A stretch of DNA of 64,000 nt, taken from NCBI RefSeq assembly GCF_009765355.1, contig NZ_VTHK01000044.1, forward strand, positions 17,492-81,491, given 5' to 3'. The notes beneath the pieces are model-generated. The model saw only the letters and a program-made list of their open reading frames with translations. It ran no database searches and was not told the origin of the DNA. Made by a program: the position numbers and the translations under genes. This DNA comes from Amycolatopsis anabasis (GTDB taxonomy: Bacteria > Actinomycetota > Actinomycetes > Mycobacteriales > Pseudonocardiaceae). Below are positions 45,059 to 53,161 of this stretch, piece after piece (position 1 is the stretch's first letter; every line of letters starts with the position of its first letter).

Positions 45059-46515
45059 CCCAACTGGTGAACCTCGCCCCGATCGCCGGAAAGGTCTTCA
45101 GCACCGGCTGGCGGGCGGCGCGCGGTGGCACACTTGAGATCGTCGAACCCGCCACCGGCCGGATGCTGACCGAGGTCGGGCTCGCCACCGCGGCCGATAT
45201 CGGGGAGGCGGTCCGATCGGCCCGGGCGGCACAACCGGCCTGGGCGGCAGTGCCCCCGGCGGAACGCGCCGAGCTGTTGCGCCGGGTCGCACGCCTGCTT
45301 GAGGACAGGCGAGGAGAGGTCGCCGCCTGGCTGATCCGCGAAGGCGGTGCGATACCGGCCAAGGCGAAGTTCGAGATTCAATCCACTGTGGACGAACTGT
45401 GGGTCGCCGCCGCCCTGCCCACTCAGCCGCACGGCTGCCTGCTGCCTTCCGTCCCGGGATGCGACAGCATCGGGCGCCGGGTCCCCCTCGGCGTGGCCGG
45501 GGTGATCAGCCCGTGGAACTTCCCGCTGGTACTCGCGATGCGGGCAGTGGCCCCGGCCCTCGCCCTCGGCAACGCCGTCGTCCTCAAACCCGACGTGCAC
45601 ACCGCGGTCTCCGGCGGGTACGTGGTGGCGAGGCTCTTCGAGGAGGCCGGACTGCCCGACGGTGTCCTGCACGTCCTGCCCGGAGACGCCGAACCCGGTA
45701 AGGCCCTGGTCGAGGATCCCGAGGTGGACCTGATCGCGTTCACCGGGTCGACGGCCGTCGGCCGGGAGGTCGGCGCGGCGGCCGGGCGCGCGCTGAAACG
45801 GGCTTCCCTCGAACTCGGCGGGAACAACGCGCTGATCGTCCTGGACGACGCGGATCTGGACGCGGCGAGTTCCGCCGGCGCCTGGGGCGCGTTCCTGCAC
45901 CAGGGGCAGGTCTGCATGACGGCCGGTCGGCACATCGTGCACGAGGCGGTGGCCGACGAGTACCTCGACAAGCTGACCCTGCGTGCGGACAAACTGGCGG
46001 TCGGCGATCCCTGGACCGAGAAGGTGGACCTGGGGCCGCTGATCAACGCCGCCCAACTGTCCCGAGTGGACACGATCGTGCGGGACACGGTCGCCGCCGG
46101 CGCGGTGCTGCGCACCGGCGGAACTTTCCGAGATCTCTGCTACCGCCCGACCGTGCTGGCGGGCGTCACCACCGCGATGCCCGCCTGCACCGAGGAGATC
46201 TTCGGCCCGGTCGCCCCGGTCATCGTGGTCCGGGACGAGGACGAGGCCGTCGCGGTGGCCAACCAGACCGAGTACGGGCTGGTCGCGGCGGTGCAGACCG
46301 GCTCGGTGGAACGCGGCACAGCCCTGGCGGATCGGCTGCGGACCGGCATCGTCCACGTCAACGACCAGACGGTGAACGACAACGCGTTCGTCCCCTTCGG
46401 CGGCACCGGCGCGTCCGGCAACGGCAGCCGCCACGGCGCGCTGCACAGCTGGGACGAGTTCACCCGCTGGCAGTGGCGCACCGTCCGGCAGACCGCGCCG
46501 CAGTACCCGTTCTGA
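45055..46515 (+). CDS. NAD(P)-dependent aromatic aldehyde dehydrogenase
   Basis: Aldehyde dehydrogenase superfamily member, 486 residues, with ISPWNFPL, FTGSTAVGREV, LELGGNNALIV (catalytic Glu region) and the nucleophile Cys in QGQVCMTAGR. GTG start overlaps the dpgC stop (GTGA). Inserted between dpgC and dpgD, it most likely oxidises 3,5-dihydroxybenzaldehyde to 3,5-dihydroxybenzoate, the acid needed by the CoA ligase of PKS A. Substrate is inferred from context; benzaldehyde dehydrogenases are its nearest family in overall look. dpgD follows after 15 bp. Confidence 0.88.
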   Translation: MTQLVNLAPIAGKVFSTGWRAARGGTLEIVEPATGRMLTEVGLATAADIGEAVRSARAAQPAWAAVPPAERAELLRRVARLLEDRRGEVAAWLIREGGAIPAKAKFEIQSTVDELWVAAALPTQPHGCLLPSVPGCDSIGRRVPLGVAGVISPWNFPLVLAMRAVAPALALGNAVVLKPDVHTAVSGGYVVARLFEEAGLPDGVLHVLPGDAEPGKALVEDPEVDLIAFTGSTAVGREVGAAAGRALKRASLELGGNNALIVLDDADLDAASSAGAWGAFLHQGQVCMTAGRHIVHEAVADEYLDKLTLRADKLAVGDPWTEKVDLGPLINAAQLSRVDTIVRDTVAAGAVLRTGGTFRDLCYRPTVLAGVTTAMPACTEEIFGPVAPVIVVRDEDEAVAVANQTEYGLVAAVQTGSVERGTALADRLRTGIVHVNDQTVNDNAFVPFGGTGASGNGSRHGALHSWDEFTRWQWRTVRQTAPQYPF

Positions 46516-46530
46516 GCCGGGAAGGATCCG

Positions 46531-47331
46531 ATGGCAGAGCAACCGCGGGTCAGCTACCGCAAAGACGGCCACGTGGCCTACGTGACCCTCGATCGCCCGG
46601 ACGTGCTCAACGCGATGGATCTGCGCATGCACTCCGAACTCGCCGAGATCTGGGACGACTTCGAACGCGACGACGAGATCTGGGTCGGCGTCCTCACCGG
46701 TGCGGGTTCCCGGGCCTTCTCGGTGGGCCAGGACCTGAAGGAACTCGTGGCCCGGGTCGAGAACGGCGAAGGGCCGTCGACCTTCGGCAGCCGCGGCAAA
46801 CCGGGCTGGCCCCGGCTCACCGAACGGTTCGCGCTCGCGAAACCACTGATCGCGCGGGTCAACGGCTACGCGTTGGGTGGCGGGTTCGAACTGGCGCTCG
46901 CCTGCGACATCGTCGTCGCGGCCGACCACGCGACCTTCGCGCTCCCCGAAGCGCGCCTCGGGCTGATGGCCGGGGCGGGCGGGCTGTTCCGGTTGTCCCG
47001 GCAGGTCCCGTTCAAAACGGCGATGGGCTATCTGCTGACCGGCCGGCGCCTCACCGCGTCCCGGGCGTTCGAACTGGGCCTGGTCAACGAAGTGGTACCC
47101 GCCGATCGCCTGGACGAGTGCGTCGACGGCTGGGTGGGCGACATCCTCCGCTGCGCCCCGCTGGCGGTGCGCGCGATCAAGGAAGCCGCCACCACTTCCG
47201 TCAACCTGCCGCTGGACCGGGCGTTCGCGACGCGTTACGTCTGGGAGGAACGGCGGATGCACAGCCGGGACGCGCGCGAAGGGCCCCTCGCCTTCGTGGA
47301 GAAACGCCCACCGGAATGGACCGCCACGTGA
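46531..47331 (+). CDS. dpgD: DpgD-like enoyl-CoA hydratase
   Basis: Classical crotonase-fold protein, 266 residues, with LDRPDVLNAMD near the N-terminus, SRAFSVGQDLKEL and YALGGGFELALACDI (oxyanion hole) and PEARLGLMAGAGG. In Dpg pathways DpgD works with DpgA and DpgB to raise the yield of the aromatic product. ATG at 46531 follows GGAAGGA. The gene ends directly against the stop of the opposite-strand transposase remnant (47331 against 47332), as if a deletion or insertion joint lies there. Confidence 0.88.
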   Translation: MAEQPRVSYRKDGHVAYVTLDRPDVLNAMDLRMHSELAEIWDDFERDDEIWVGVLTGAGSRAFSVGQDLKELVARVENGEGPSTFGSRGKPGWPRLTERFALAKPLIARVNGYALGGGFELALACDIVVAADHATFALPEARLGLMAGAGGLFRLSRQVPFKTAMGYLLTGRRLTASRAFELGLVNEVVPADRLDECVDGWVGDILRCAPLAVRAIKEAATTSVNLPLDRAFATRYVWEERRMHSRDAREGPLAFVEKRPPEWTAT

Positions 47332-48300
47332 TCAAGCGGTCTTCCGTTCACATTTCTCACCGGACGAGAGCCGGTCCACCGAATTTCGAAAGAGCTGCGC
47401 GGCCGAGACCAGGGTCACATGACGATTCCAGCCGATCCATGACCGCCCCTCGAAATGGTCCAGCCCGAATTCTTCCCGCATTTCACGGTAGCCGGTTTCC
47501 ATTCGGCGGCCGAGTTCGAACGGCCGGGTGAACGGCACTCCCCCGACCCGCATCAGGCACGGCAGGCGGCGGCGCCGCAGCGCGTCCCGGAACTCCGCCA
47601 CGTCACCGTAGGCGCGGCCCACCACCACGATCGCCGGCCGCAGTCCCCAGGCGAGCAGATCGTCCAGCATCTCCACCGCCATCGCCCAGCGGGGCCGGTG
47701 ACGTTCCGTGGCGGGTATGCCGCATCGGCGGCGACGGCGAGCGATTTCCGCGACCTCGCCCGGATCGGTCGCCGTCGTGTCGTCCCAGTCCTCCGGCACG
47801 AACAATCGCCAGTTCACCGCGGCCGACACGCCGTCGCCGACCAGCCGGACGCTCACCGCGGCCTGGCAGTTGGCGATCTTGCCGTGGGTGCGGTCGAACT
47901 GCCGGGTGACGCACGGTGATCCCGCACCGTCCTTCGGGAACCCGAGATCGCCGATCACCCAGGCGACCGTCCGGGTACGCGCCGCCGCGCGCCGGGCCAG
48001 CCGCGCCCGCACCGCCCCGGTATCCCAGGTGGAGGACGTCACGAACTGCTGCAGCACCTGGTGGTCGACCGCCAGCCGTTGCGCCATCGACGACATCGAC
48101 TTCCGGCCGCCGTCGAGCAGCAGGCCCCGTAGGTAGAGTTCCGCCTTCGCCCGCTGGTCGGCCCGCCGCAGCGGGGTGAACACGTCTGCCGCGAACTCGC
48201 TCAGCGGGTCGCGCCCCGCGGCCTCCGCATGCCCCATATCCCGTCCACCCACCTCGGCAGTCGTCGTTGCCTCCAGTGCCAGGACACCAGCTTCAGCCAC
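47332..48300 (-). pseudogene. IS701-family transposase remnant, internally deleted
   Basis: The N-terminal half matches IS701-type DDE transposases (DQRAKAELYLRGLL, QQFVTSSTWD, DLGFPKDGAGSPCVTRQF, NWRLFVPEDWDD) and the end keeps GLDHFEGRSWIGWNRHVTL. About 320 residues against roughly 400 for the family: a long central stretch is missing between RVGGVPFTRP and RRMETGYREM. The second catalytic Asp, normally in VVADAGYGD, is lost (VVVGRAYGD). The protein should not transpose, yet the frame is open throughout, so it is either recent decay or reuse as a DNA-binding protein. The start could also be the ATG at 48237. No terminal inverted repeats were found by eye. Confidence 0.75.
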
Positions 48301-48565
48301 CGCGATAATGACCGTCTAACGACCCGCAAACGTGGGATAACAACATCATTTCTCCGCTCCGGCGAGAACCGAATAGGGGTTGGCTTAGGAGAGCCGAAAA
48401 TTAGGGGCTTGACCCGCCGACTCGGACATTAATAGCCTGCACTTGTCCTGCCCTGATCGGAGCTTTCCCGGCGGGCTCACCCTTTGTTCCGGCCGCCCAT
48501 TCGTCCGCGAAAGCACCTCGCCACGCACGCGACCGATAGCGGCGCGACAACATTGCGGAGGTTCA
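48301..48565 (+). promoter_or_regulatory. Promoter and repeat region of the fkbK operon
   Basis: Gene-free. It contains TAGGGG at 48374, TAGGAG at 48386 and TAGGGG at 48402, followed at once by a -35-like TTGACC (48409-48414) and TAATAG (48430-48435, 15-bp spacer). An activator on the repeats would contact polymerase at the -35 box. An open frame running from 48443 into fkbK is judged to be leader, because GGAGG precedes GTG at 48566. Confidence 0.5.
48374..48391 (+). repeat. Direct-repeat element TAGGGGTTGGCTTAGGAG
   Basis: Two TAGGRG hexamers 12 bp apart. The same element in near-identical form (TAGGGGTTCGACTAAGGG) lies on the minus strand at 52714-52697, upstream of fkbG. Each copy is oriented towards the gene it precedes. 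A binding site for the LAL or SARP regulator is inferred. Confidence 0.5.
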
Positions 48566-49432
48566 GTGACGACTGACCAGTCAGCCCATCGGCTCGCCGT
48601 CCTCGGTGCGGGAGTGATGGGGACGAGTATCGCGACGCTGGCGATCGGACACGGGGTGCCCGTCGTGCTGGTCGACATCGACCGGGCCGCGCTCGATCGT
48701 GCCCGGGCCACGATCGCCGGGCAGTTGCGGCACGCCCAACTGATGGCGGCGCTGCCCGCCGACCGCGCGCCCGGTGAACTGGTGACCAGCGGATCCGTCC
48801 GGGACGCGGCGGACGCGACCGCCGTCATCGAAGCCGTCACGGAACTCACCGAGTCGAAGGCCACCGCGCTGGCCGAAGCTTCGGCGGTGATCCGGCCGGG
48901 CACGCCGCTGATCTCCAACACCTCGGGCATCCCGATCGACGAGATGGCCGACTGGGCCGAGCGGCCCCGCGAACTCCTCGGCACGCATTTCATGAACCCG
49001 CCGTACCTGATCCGGATGGTCGAAGTGATCCGAGGACCACGCACCGGCGACGCCGCGATGGCGGCGGCCGCCACGCTGCTGACCGCGCTGAACCGGCAAG
49101 CGGTGGTGGTGCGGGACGCGCCCGGGTTCGTCACCAGCCGGCTGCTGCACCCGATGATCAACAACGCCGCCCGGATCGTCGGCGAAGGCACCGCCTCGGT
49201 GGAATCGGTGGACGAGCTGATGCAGGGCTGCCTCGGACACCCGACCGGCCCGCTGCGCACGGCCGATCTGATCGGACTGGACAACCTCGTCGACTCGCTC
49301 AATGTCCTGCACAAGCGCACCGGGGACGAGAGCTGCCGCCCCTGCGAACCGCTGCTGGCCAAGGTGCGGAACGGCGACCTCGGCCGCAAGACCGGCCGAG
49401 GTTTCTACGACTACGGAAAGGCAATGCCGTGA
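48566..49432 (+). CDS. fkbK: 3-hydroxyacyl-CoA dehydrogenase-type oxidoreductase of methoxymalonyl-ACP formation
   Basis: NAD-dependent dehydrogenase, 288 residues, with the dinucleotide motif LGAGVMGTSIATLA at the N-terminus and the family signature TSRLLHPMINNAARI. It resembles FkbK, which oxidises glyceryl-ACP to the 2-hydroxy-3-oxopropionyl stage. GTG at 48566 is preferred over an in-frame ATG at 48443 because GGAGG sits 4 nt before it and homology begins only there. It overlaps the ACP gene by 4 bp (GTGA), heading the fkbK-J-I-H operon. Confidence 0.88.
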   Translation: MTTDQSAHRLAVLGAGVMGTSIATLAIGHGVPVVLVDIDRAALDRARATIAGQLRHAQLMAALPADRAPGELVTSGSVRDAADATAVIEAVTELTESKATALAEASAVIRPGTPLISNTSGIPIDEMADWAERPRELLGTHFMNPPYLIRMVEVIRGPRTGDAAMAAAATLLTALNRQAVVVRDAPGFVTSRLLHPMINNAARIVGEGTASVESVDELMQGCLGHPTGPLRTADLIGLDNLVDSLNVLHKRTGDESCRPCEPLLAKVRNGDLGRKTGRGFYDYGKAMP

Positions 49433-49710
49433 CGACTGACGCACCCGTGACCCCGGAGGCCATCCAAGCCTCGTTGCTGAGCCTGCTCGAGGCGAGGACG
49501 AAGACTTCCTTGACGACCGATCAGGAGCTGTTCGCCTCCGGCCTGGTCTCCTCGATGTTCGCCATGGAACTGGTCGTGCACATGGAGCAGACCTTCGGCG
49601 TGGCCATCGTCGGGCCCGACCTGAAGCTGGACAACTTCCGCACCGTCGAGAAGATGACCGCGCTGGTGCTGCGCCTGCGGGAGCCGTCCACGGTGACGAG
49701 CGGTGCCTGA
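49429..49710 (+). CDS. fkbJ: Discrete acyl carrier protein for methoxymalonyl extender
   Basis: Small ACP, 93 residues. The attachment Ser lies in ASGLVSSMFAMELV, the variant of the DSL motif seen in FkbJ-type carriers. It would carry the glyceryl, hydroxymalonyl and methoxymalonyl intermediates and hand the finished unit to AT domains. GTG start overlaps fkbK; its end overlaps fkbI by 8 bp, so tight translational coupling is likely. Confidence 0.88.
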   Translation: MTTDAPVTPEAIQASLLSLLEARTKTSLTTDQELFASGLVSSMFAMELVVHMEQTFGVAIVGPDLKLDNFRTVEKMTALVLRLREPSTVTSGA

Positions 49711-50812
49711 GGTCCTCGTCGAGGAACGCGCGCTCGTCGACGCGCTCGTCGGCGATCAGGCCGAGGAATGGGATCTGGCCGGGCTCCTGCCCGTCGAGGT
49801 GCTCCGCAAGCTCGGCGCGCGTGGGCTGCTGTGCGCACAGGTGCCCGAAACCTACGGCGGGCCCGGCGCGGGGAGCTTGGACAACGGCGCGTTCACCGCG
49901 CACGTGGGCAGCCTGTGCAGTTCCCTGCGCAGCGTGATGACTTCGCAAGGCATGGCCGCGTGGACGATCCAGCGGATGGGTGCCGTCGACCAGCACCGCG
50001 CCTACCTGCCGCTGCTCACCAGCGGGCAGCTGGCGGCCGTCGGGTTCAGCGAACCGGAAGCCGGCAGCGATCTGTCCGCGCTGCGCACCGAGATCCGCAG
50101 GGACGGTGACTCGGTGGTCATCGACGGGCAGAAGGTGTGGATGACCGGCGCCTACTACGCCGACCTGCTCGTGGTGTTCGGCCGGTTCGACGACGGCGCG
50201 GCCGCCGTCGTGATCCCGGCTTCGGCGCCGGGGGTGTCCGTGGAGCGGGTCCCCGATCCGCTCGGCTGCCGTGCCGCCGGACACGCGCACGTTCGCCTCG
50301 ACGCGGTACGGCTGCCCGAAGACAGCGTCCTCGGGGGCGGCGGTCAGTCGTTGCCCATGCTGCTGACCACGGCGCTCGCCTACGGCCGTTTCTCGATCGC
50401 CTGGGGCTGCGTCGGCATCCTGCGTGCCTGCCTGCGCGCGACTGCCACGCACGCCAGGTCCCGTACGCAGTTCGGCAAACCGCTCGCCGAGCACCAACTC
50501 GTCGCCCGGCACCTCGCCGAGTTGCTGGCCTCCGAGCAGGTCGCCACCCGCGTCTGCGAGCACGCCAGCCGTTGCTGGGACTCGGGTTCGCCGGACGTCG
50601 TGACGGCCACCGTGCTCGCCAAGCACGTCAGCGCGGGCCACGCCGCCCAGGGTGCGGCCACGGCGGTGCAGGTCCTGGCCTCCGCGGGTGCTCGGGACGG
50701 CCACGTGGTCGCCCGGGCATACCGGGACGCGAAATTGATGGAAATCATCGAAGGCAGCAACGAAATCTGCCAGCTGATCCTGGCCGAACACGCCGTCTCG
50801 CGGGCGGAGTGA
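49703..50812 (+). CDS. fkbI: Acyl-CoA dehydrogenase-like flavoprotein of methoxymalonyl-ACP formation
   Basis: Acyl-CoA dehydrogenase family, 369 residues, with GFSEPEAGSDLSALRT (flavin-binding), RTQFGKPLAEHQLVA and the C-terminal MEIIEGSNEICQLIL holding the family Glu. In FK520-type clusters FkbI oxidises the C3 aldehyde of the ACP-bound unit to the carboxylate, giving hydroxymalonyl-ACP. GTG start lies inside the end of fkbJ. fkbH follows after 19 bp. Confidence 0.88.
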   Translation: MPEVLVEERALVDALVGDQAEEWDLAGLLPVEVLRKLGARGLLCAQVPETYGGPGAGSLDNGAFTAHVGSLCSSLRSVMTSQGMAAWTIQRMGAVDQHRAYLPLLTSGQLAAVGFSEPEAGSDLSALRTEIRRDGDSVVIDGQKVWMTGAYYADLLVVFGRFDDGAAAVVIPASAPGVSVERVPDPLGCRAAGHAHVRLDAVRLPEDSVLGGGGQSLPMLLTTALAYGRFSIAWGCVGILRACLRATATHARSRTQFGKPLAEHQLVARHLAELLASEQVATRVCEHASRCWDSGSPDVVTATVLAKHVSAGHAAQGAATAVQVLASAGARDGHVVARAYRDAKLMEIIEGSNEICQLILAEHAVSRAE

Positions 50813-50831
50813 CCAGCTTGAGGAGGATTCT

Positions 50832-51938
50832 GTGCCTGACCAGCCGACCCTGGTGAAATGCCTGGTCTGGGACCTGGACAACACCCTGTGGCAGGGAACC
50901 CTGCTCGAGGATGCCGAAGTGCGGCTCTCCGACGCGATCCGCCAAGTGGTCGTCACCCTCGACTCCCGCGGCATTCTGCAGTCGGTCGCCAGCAAGAACG
51001 ATCCGGACCTGGCCCTGGCGCGCCTGGAGGAACTGGGCATCGCGGAGTACTTCGTGCTGCCCAAGATCGGCTGGGGGCCCAAGTCCGAGTCGGTGCGCCA
51101 GCTCGCGGACCAGCTGAAGTTCGCGCAGGGCACGATCGCGTTCATCGATGACCAGCCGACCGAACGGGCCGAAGTCAACTTCCACGCGCCGCAGGTCCGG
51201 TGCTACTCCGCCGAACAGGCGCTCACGCTCGTGGACCTTCCCGAGTTCAGCCCGAAGACGGTGACCGTCGACTCCCGGCGACGGCGTGCGATGTACCAGG
51301 CGAGCTTCCGGCGCGAAGCGGAACAGGCCACCTTCACCGGTCCGGACGAGGAGTTCCTCCGCTCGCTCGAGCTGGTGATGCGCATCGGGCGAGCGACCGG
51401 GGAGGAGCTTTCCCGCGTCGAGGAGTTGACCCTGCGCACCAGTCAGATGAACGCGACCGGGGTGCACTACTCGGACGCGACGCTGCGCGGCCTGCTGGCC
51501 GACCCCGATCACGAGGTCCTGGTGACCACCCTCGCCGACCGTTTCGGGCCGCACGGCGCGGTGGGAGTTCTCTTGCTGGAAAAGCATCCGGCGCTGTGGC
51601 ACCTCAAGTTGCTGGCCACCTCGTGCCGGGTGGTCTCGTTCGGCGCGGGGGCGGCGATCCTGAACTGGCTGACCGACCAGGCCAGCCGGGCCGATGTCCA
51701 TCTGGTAGCCGATTTCCGGCGGACCGAACGGAACCGCATGATGGAGATCGCCTATCGCTTCGCGGGGTACTCCGACGAGCCCTGCGGATGCCTCACCGCA
51801 CTCGTCCCCGCCGGGCTCGACGACCTCCAGCGACTGCATCTGGTCCCCGCCCCGCAGAGCGCTCCCACCACCATGCGGCTCACCGCGCCGGACCTGGCCG
51901 CGAACCACGCTGTGCCGCGGCCAAGCCCCGCACGCTGA
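50832..51938 (+). CDS. fkbH: FkbH-like HAD-family glyceryl transferase/phosphatase
   Basis: HAD-superfamily enzyme, 368 residues, with the nucleophile motif LVWDLDNTLWQGTL at the N-terminus, FIDDQPTERAEV in the core and a GNAT-like C-terminal region. FkbH takes 1,3-bisphosphoglycerate, dephosphorylates it and loads the glyceryl unit on the ACP, the committed step of methoxymalonyl-ACP formation. GTG at 50832 is fixed by AGGAGG five nt upstream. The gene converges on fkbG with 3 bp between stops. Confidence 0.92.
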   Translation: MPDQPTLVKCLVWDLDNTLWQGTLLEDAEVRLSDAIRQVVVTLDSRGILQSVASKNDPDLALARLEELGIAEYFVLPKIGWGPKSESVRQLADQLKFAQGTIAFIDDQPTERAEVNFHAPQVRCYSAEQALTLVDLPEFSPKTVTVDSRRRRAMYQASFRREAEQATFTGPDEEFLRSLELVMRIGRATGEELSRVEELTLRTSQMNATGVHYSDATLRGLLADPDHEVLVTTLADRFGPHGAVGVLLLEKHPALWHLKLLATSCRVVSFGAGAAILNWLTDQASRADVHLVADFRRTERNRMMEIAYRFAGYSDEPCGCLTALVPAGLDDLQRLHLVPAPQSAPTTMRLTAPDLAANHAVPRPSPAR

Positions 51939-51941
51939 GCG

Positions 51942-52610
51942 TCACACCGAGTTCTTGCGCGCCAGCGTGATGCCGTCGGCCATCGGGAGCATCGAGAGCT
52001 CCACCCGGGCGTCTTCCCGGAGAAAGGCGTTGAGTTCGCGAATGGCCACGGTGTCCGGGTCCTGAACGGCTGGATCGAGGACCCGGCCGAAGAACAGCGT
52101 GTTGTCGAGAATGATCAGGCCACCGTCGCGTACCAGCACCAACGCGGACTCGTAATACCTCCGATAATTCAGCTTGTCCGCGTCGATGAAAGCGAGATCG
52201 ACGCTGCCAGGTCCCTGTTCACCAATGAGCGCGTCGAGGGTGTCGGTGGCCGCGCCGATGCGGACGTCGATTCGATCCGCCACGCCCGCGCGTTCCCAGT
52301 ACGGGACCGCGATGCCCGGCCACTTGTCGGTGATGTCGCAGGTGATCAGGCGTCCGTCGGCCGGAAGCGCCCGCGCCATGCACAGCGTGCTGTAGCCGGT
52401 GAACGTACCGATCTCGAGGACCGTGCGCGCTCCGGTGAGGCCGACGAGAAAAGCGAGTAGTTGACCTTCTTCGGCCATGACCTGCATTGCTTCACCCATC
52501 GGAAATTCCGCGGTTTCCGCCCTGAGGTCACGTAGATTCGTGTCATCTCGCAACGAGACGTCGCGAACATAGTCAAGCAGTTCCGGTGATGCGGCGAGTT
52601 GATTTGCCAT
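51942..52610 (-). CDS. fkbG: SAM-dependent O-methyltransferase (hydroxymalonyl-ACP)
   Basis: Class I, cation-dependent O-methyltransferase, 222 residues, with the SAM site VLEIGTFTGYSTLCMARALP and metal-binding LAFIDADKLNY. As in FK520-type clusters it should methylate the 2-hydroxyl of hydroxymalonyl-ACP. The start at 52610 (MANQLAASPELL) is chosen because family homology starts there; a longer open frame reaches 52784. No ribosome site is seen, and TACTAT at 52625-52620 would put the transcript start within a few bases of the ATG, so the mRNA may be leaderless. Confidence 0.88.
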   Translation of the reverse strand: MANQLAASPELLDYVRDVSLRDDTNLRDLRAETAEFPMGEAMQVMAEEGQLLAFLVGLTGARTVLEIGTFTGYSTLCMARALPADGRLITCDITDKWPGIAVPYWERAGVADRIDVRIGAATDTLDALIGEQGPGSVDLAFIDADKLNYRRYYESALVLVRDGGLIILDNTLFFGRVLDPAVQDPDTVAIRELNAFLREDARVELSMLPMADGITLARKNSV

Positions 52611-53161
52611 TACCACACAATAGTACTCCGACGACGGTTTGGGCGAGAGCAAGAGGAACGACCACGCAACCAATCCACCAACGCAGGGGCAATCGACCCT
52701 TAGTCGAACCCCTACCGCACCCCCAGCCAAGGACACGGCCGGAGACGAACGAGGCGGGAAGAATTCTCCGCGCCAACTTAACAAAGTCCGATCACCCGCA
52801 CTCGTGCCCTCTAGACCACCACCGATAAAATTTCGATGAAATCCCGATGTAAGCAGACTGAAATTTCAACTTGTACCGCTGCCAGCTCGACGGGCAGTCC
52901 CGGCTGCCAGTTGAAACATTCTCAGAACGTGGCCGTAACCGCTGGTCACAGCCATCGCCTCCACCCTGTCGGCAGCTAACCAATTCGGGGGATGTATCAC
53001 AACAACACTATGTACCGACTGTGTGCGAAGACTTTACGAGCCACCCCGGTTGCCGGTAGATTTGACCGCAATGTCGGCTCTGACGGTCGTCGCCACTTTG
53101 CACGACAAGCGACCGCGACGACTCGCGCCGACGGCTGGGGACTGGGGTAGAAAGGACAACC
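52611..53161. promoter_or_regulatory. Divergent control region between fkbG and the LAL regulator
   Basis: About 550 bp without a convincing gene, with lower G+C than the flanks. It contains TACTAT (minus, 52625-52620) near fkbG and the repeat element at 52697-52714. Close to the regulator is an AAAGGAC ribosome site just before 53162. The short open frames here look random. Confidence 0.55.
52697..52714 (-). repeat. Direct-repeat element TAGGGGTTCGACTAAGGG
   Basis: Minus-strand copy of the element found at 48374-48391 upstream of fkbK, with TA-G-rich hexamers again 12 bp apart. It lies about 90-105 bp before the fkbG start. Thirteen of eighteen positions are identical between the two copies. 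Confidence 0.5.

Noticed and set aside
41823..47331. A glycopeptide antibiotic cluster, suggested by dpgA-D
   Set aside because: No NRPS, HpgT-type aminotransferase, P450 cross-linking or halogenase genes are present; the neighbours are PKS genes.
47332..48300. An intact, active insertion sequence
   Set aside because: A catalytic Asp and the central domain are missing and no terminal inverted repeats or target duplication were found by eye.
48443..48565. N-terminal extension of fkbK from the ATG at 48443
   Set aside because: The extra 41 residues have no resemblance to the family and would overlie the likely leader; GGAGG precedes the GTG at 48566.
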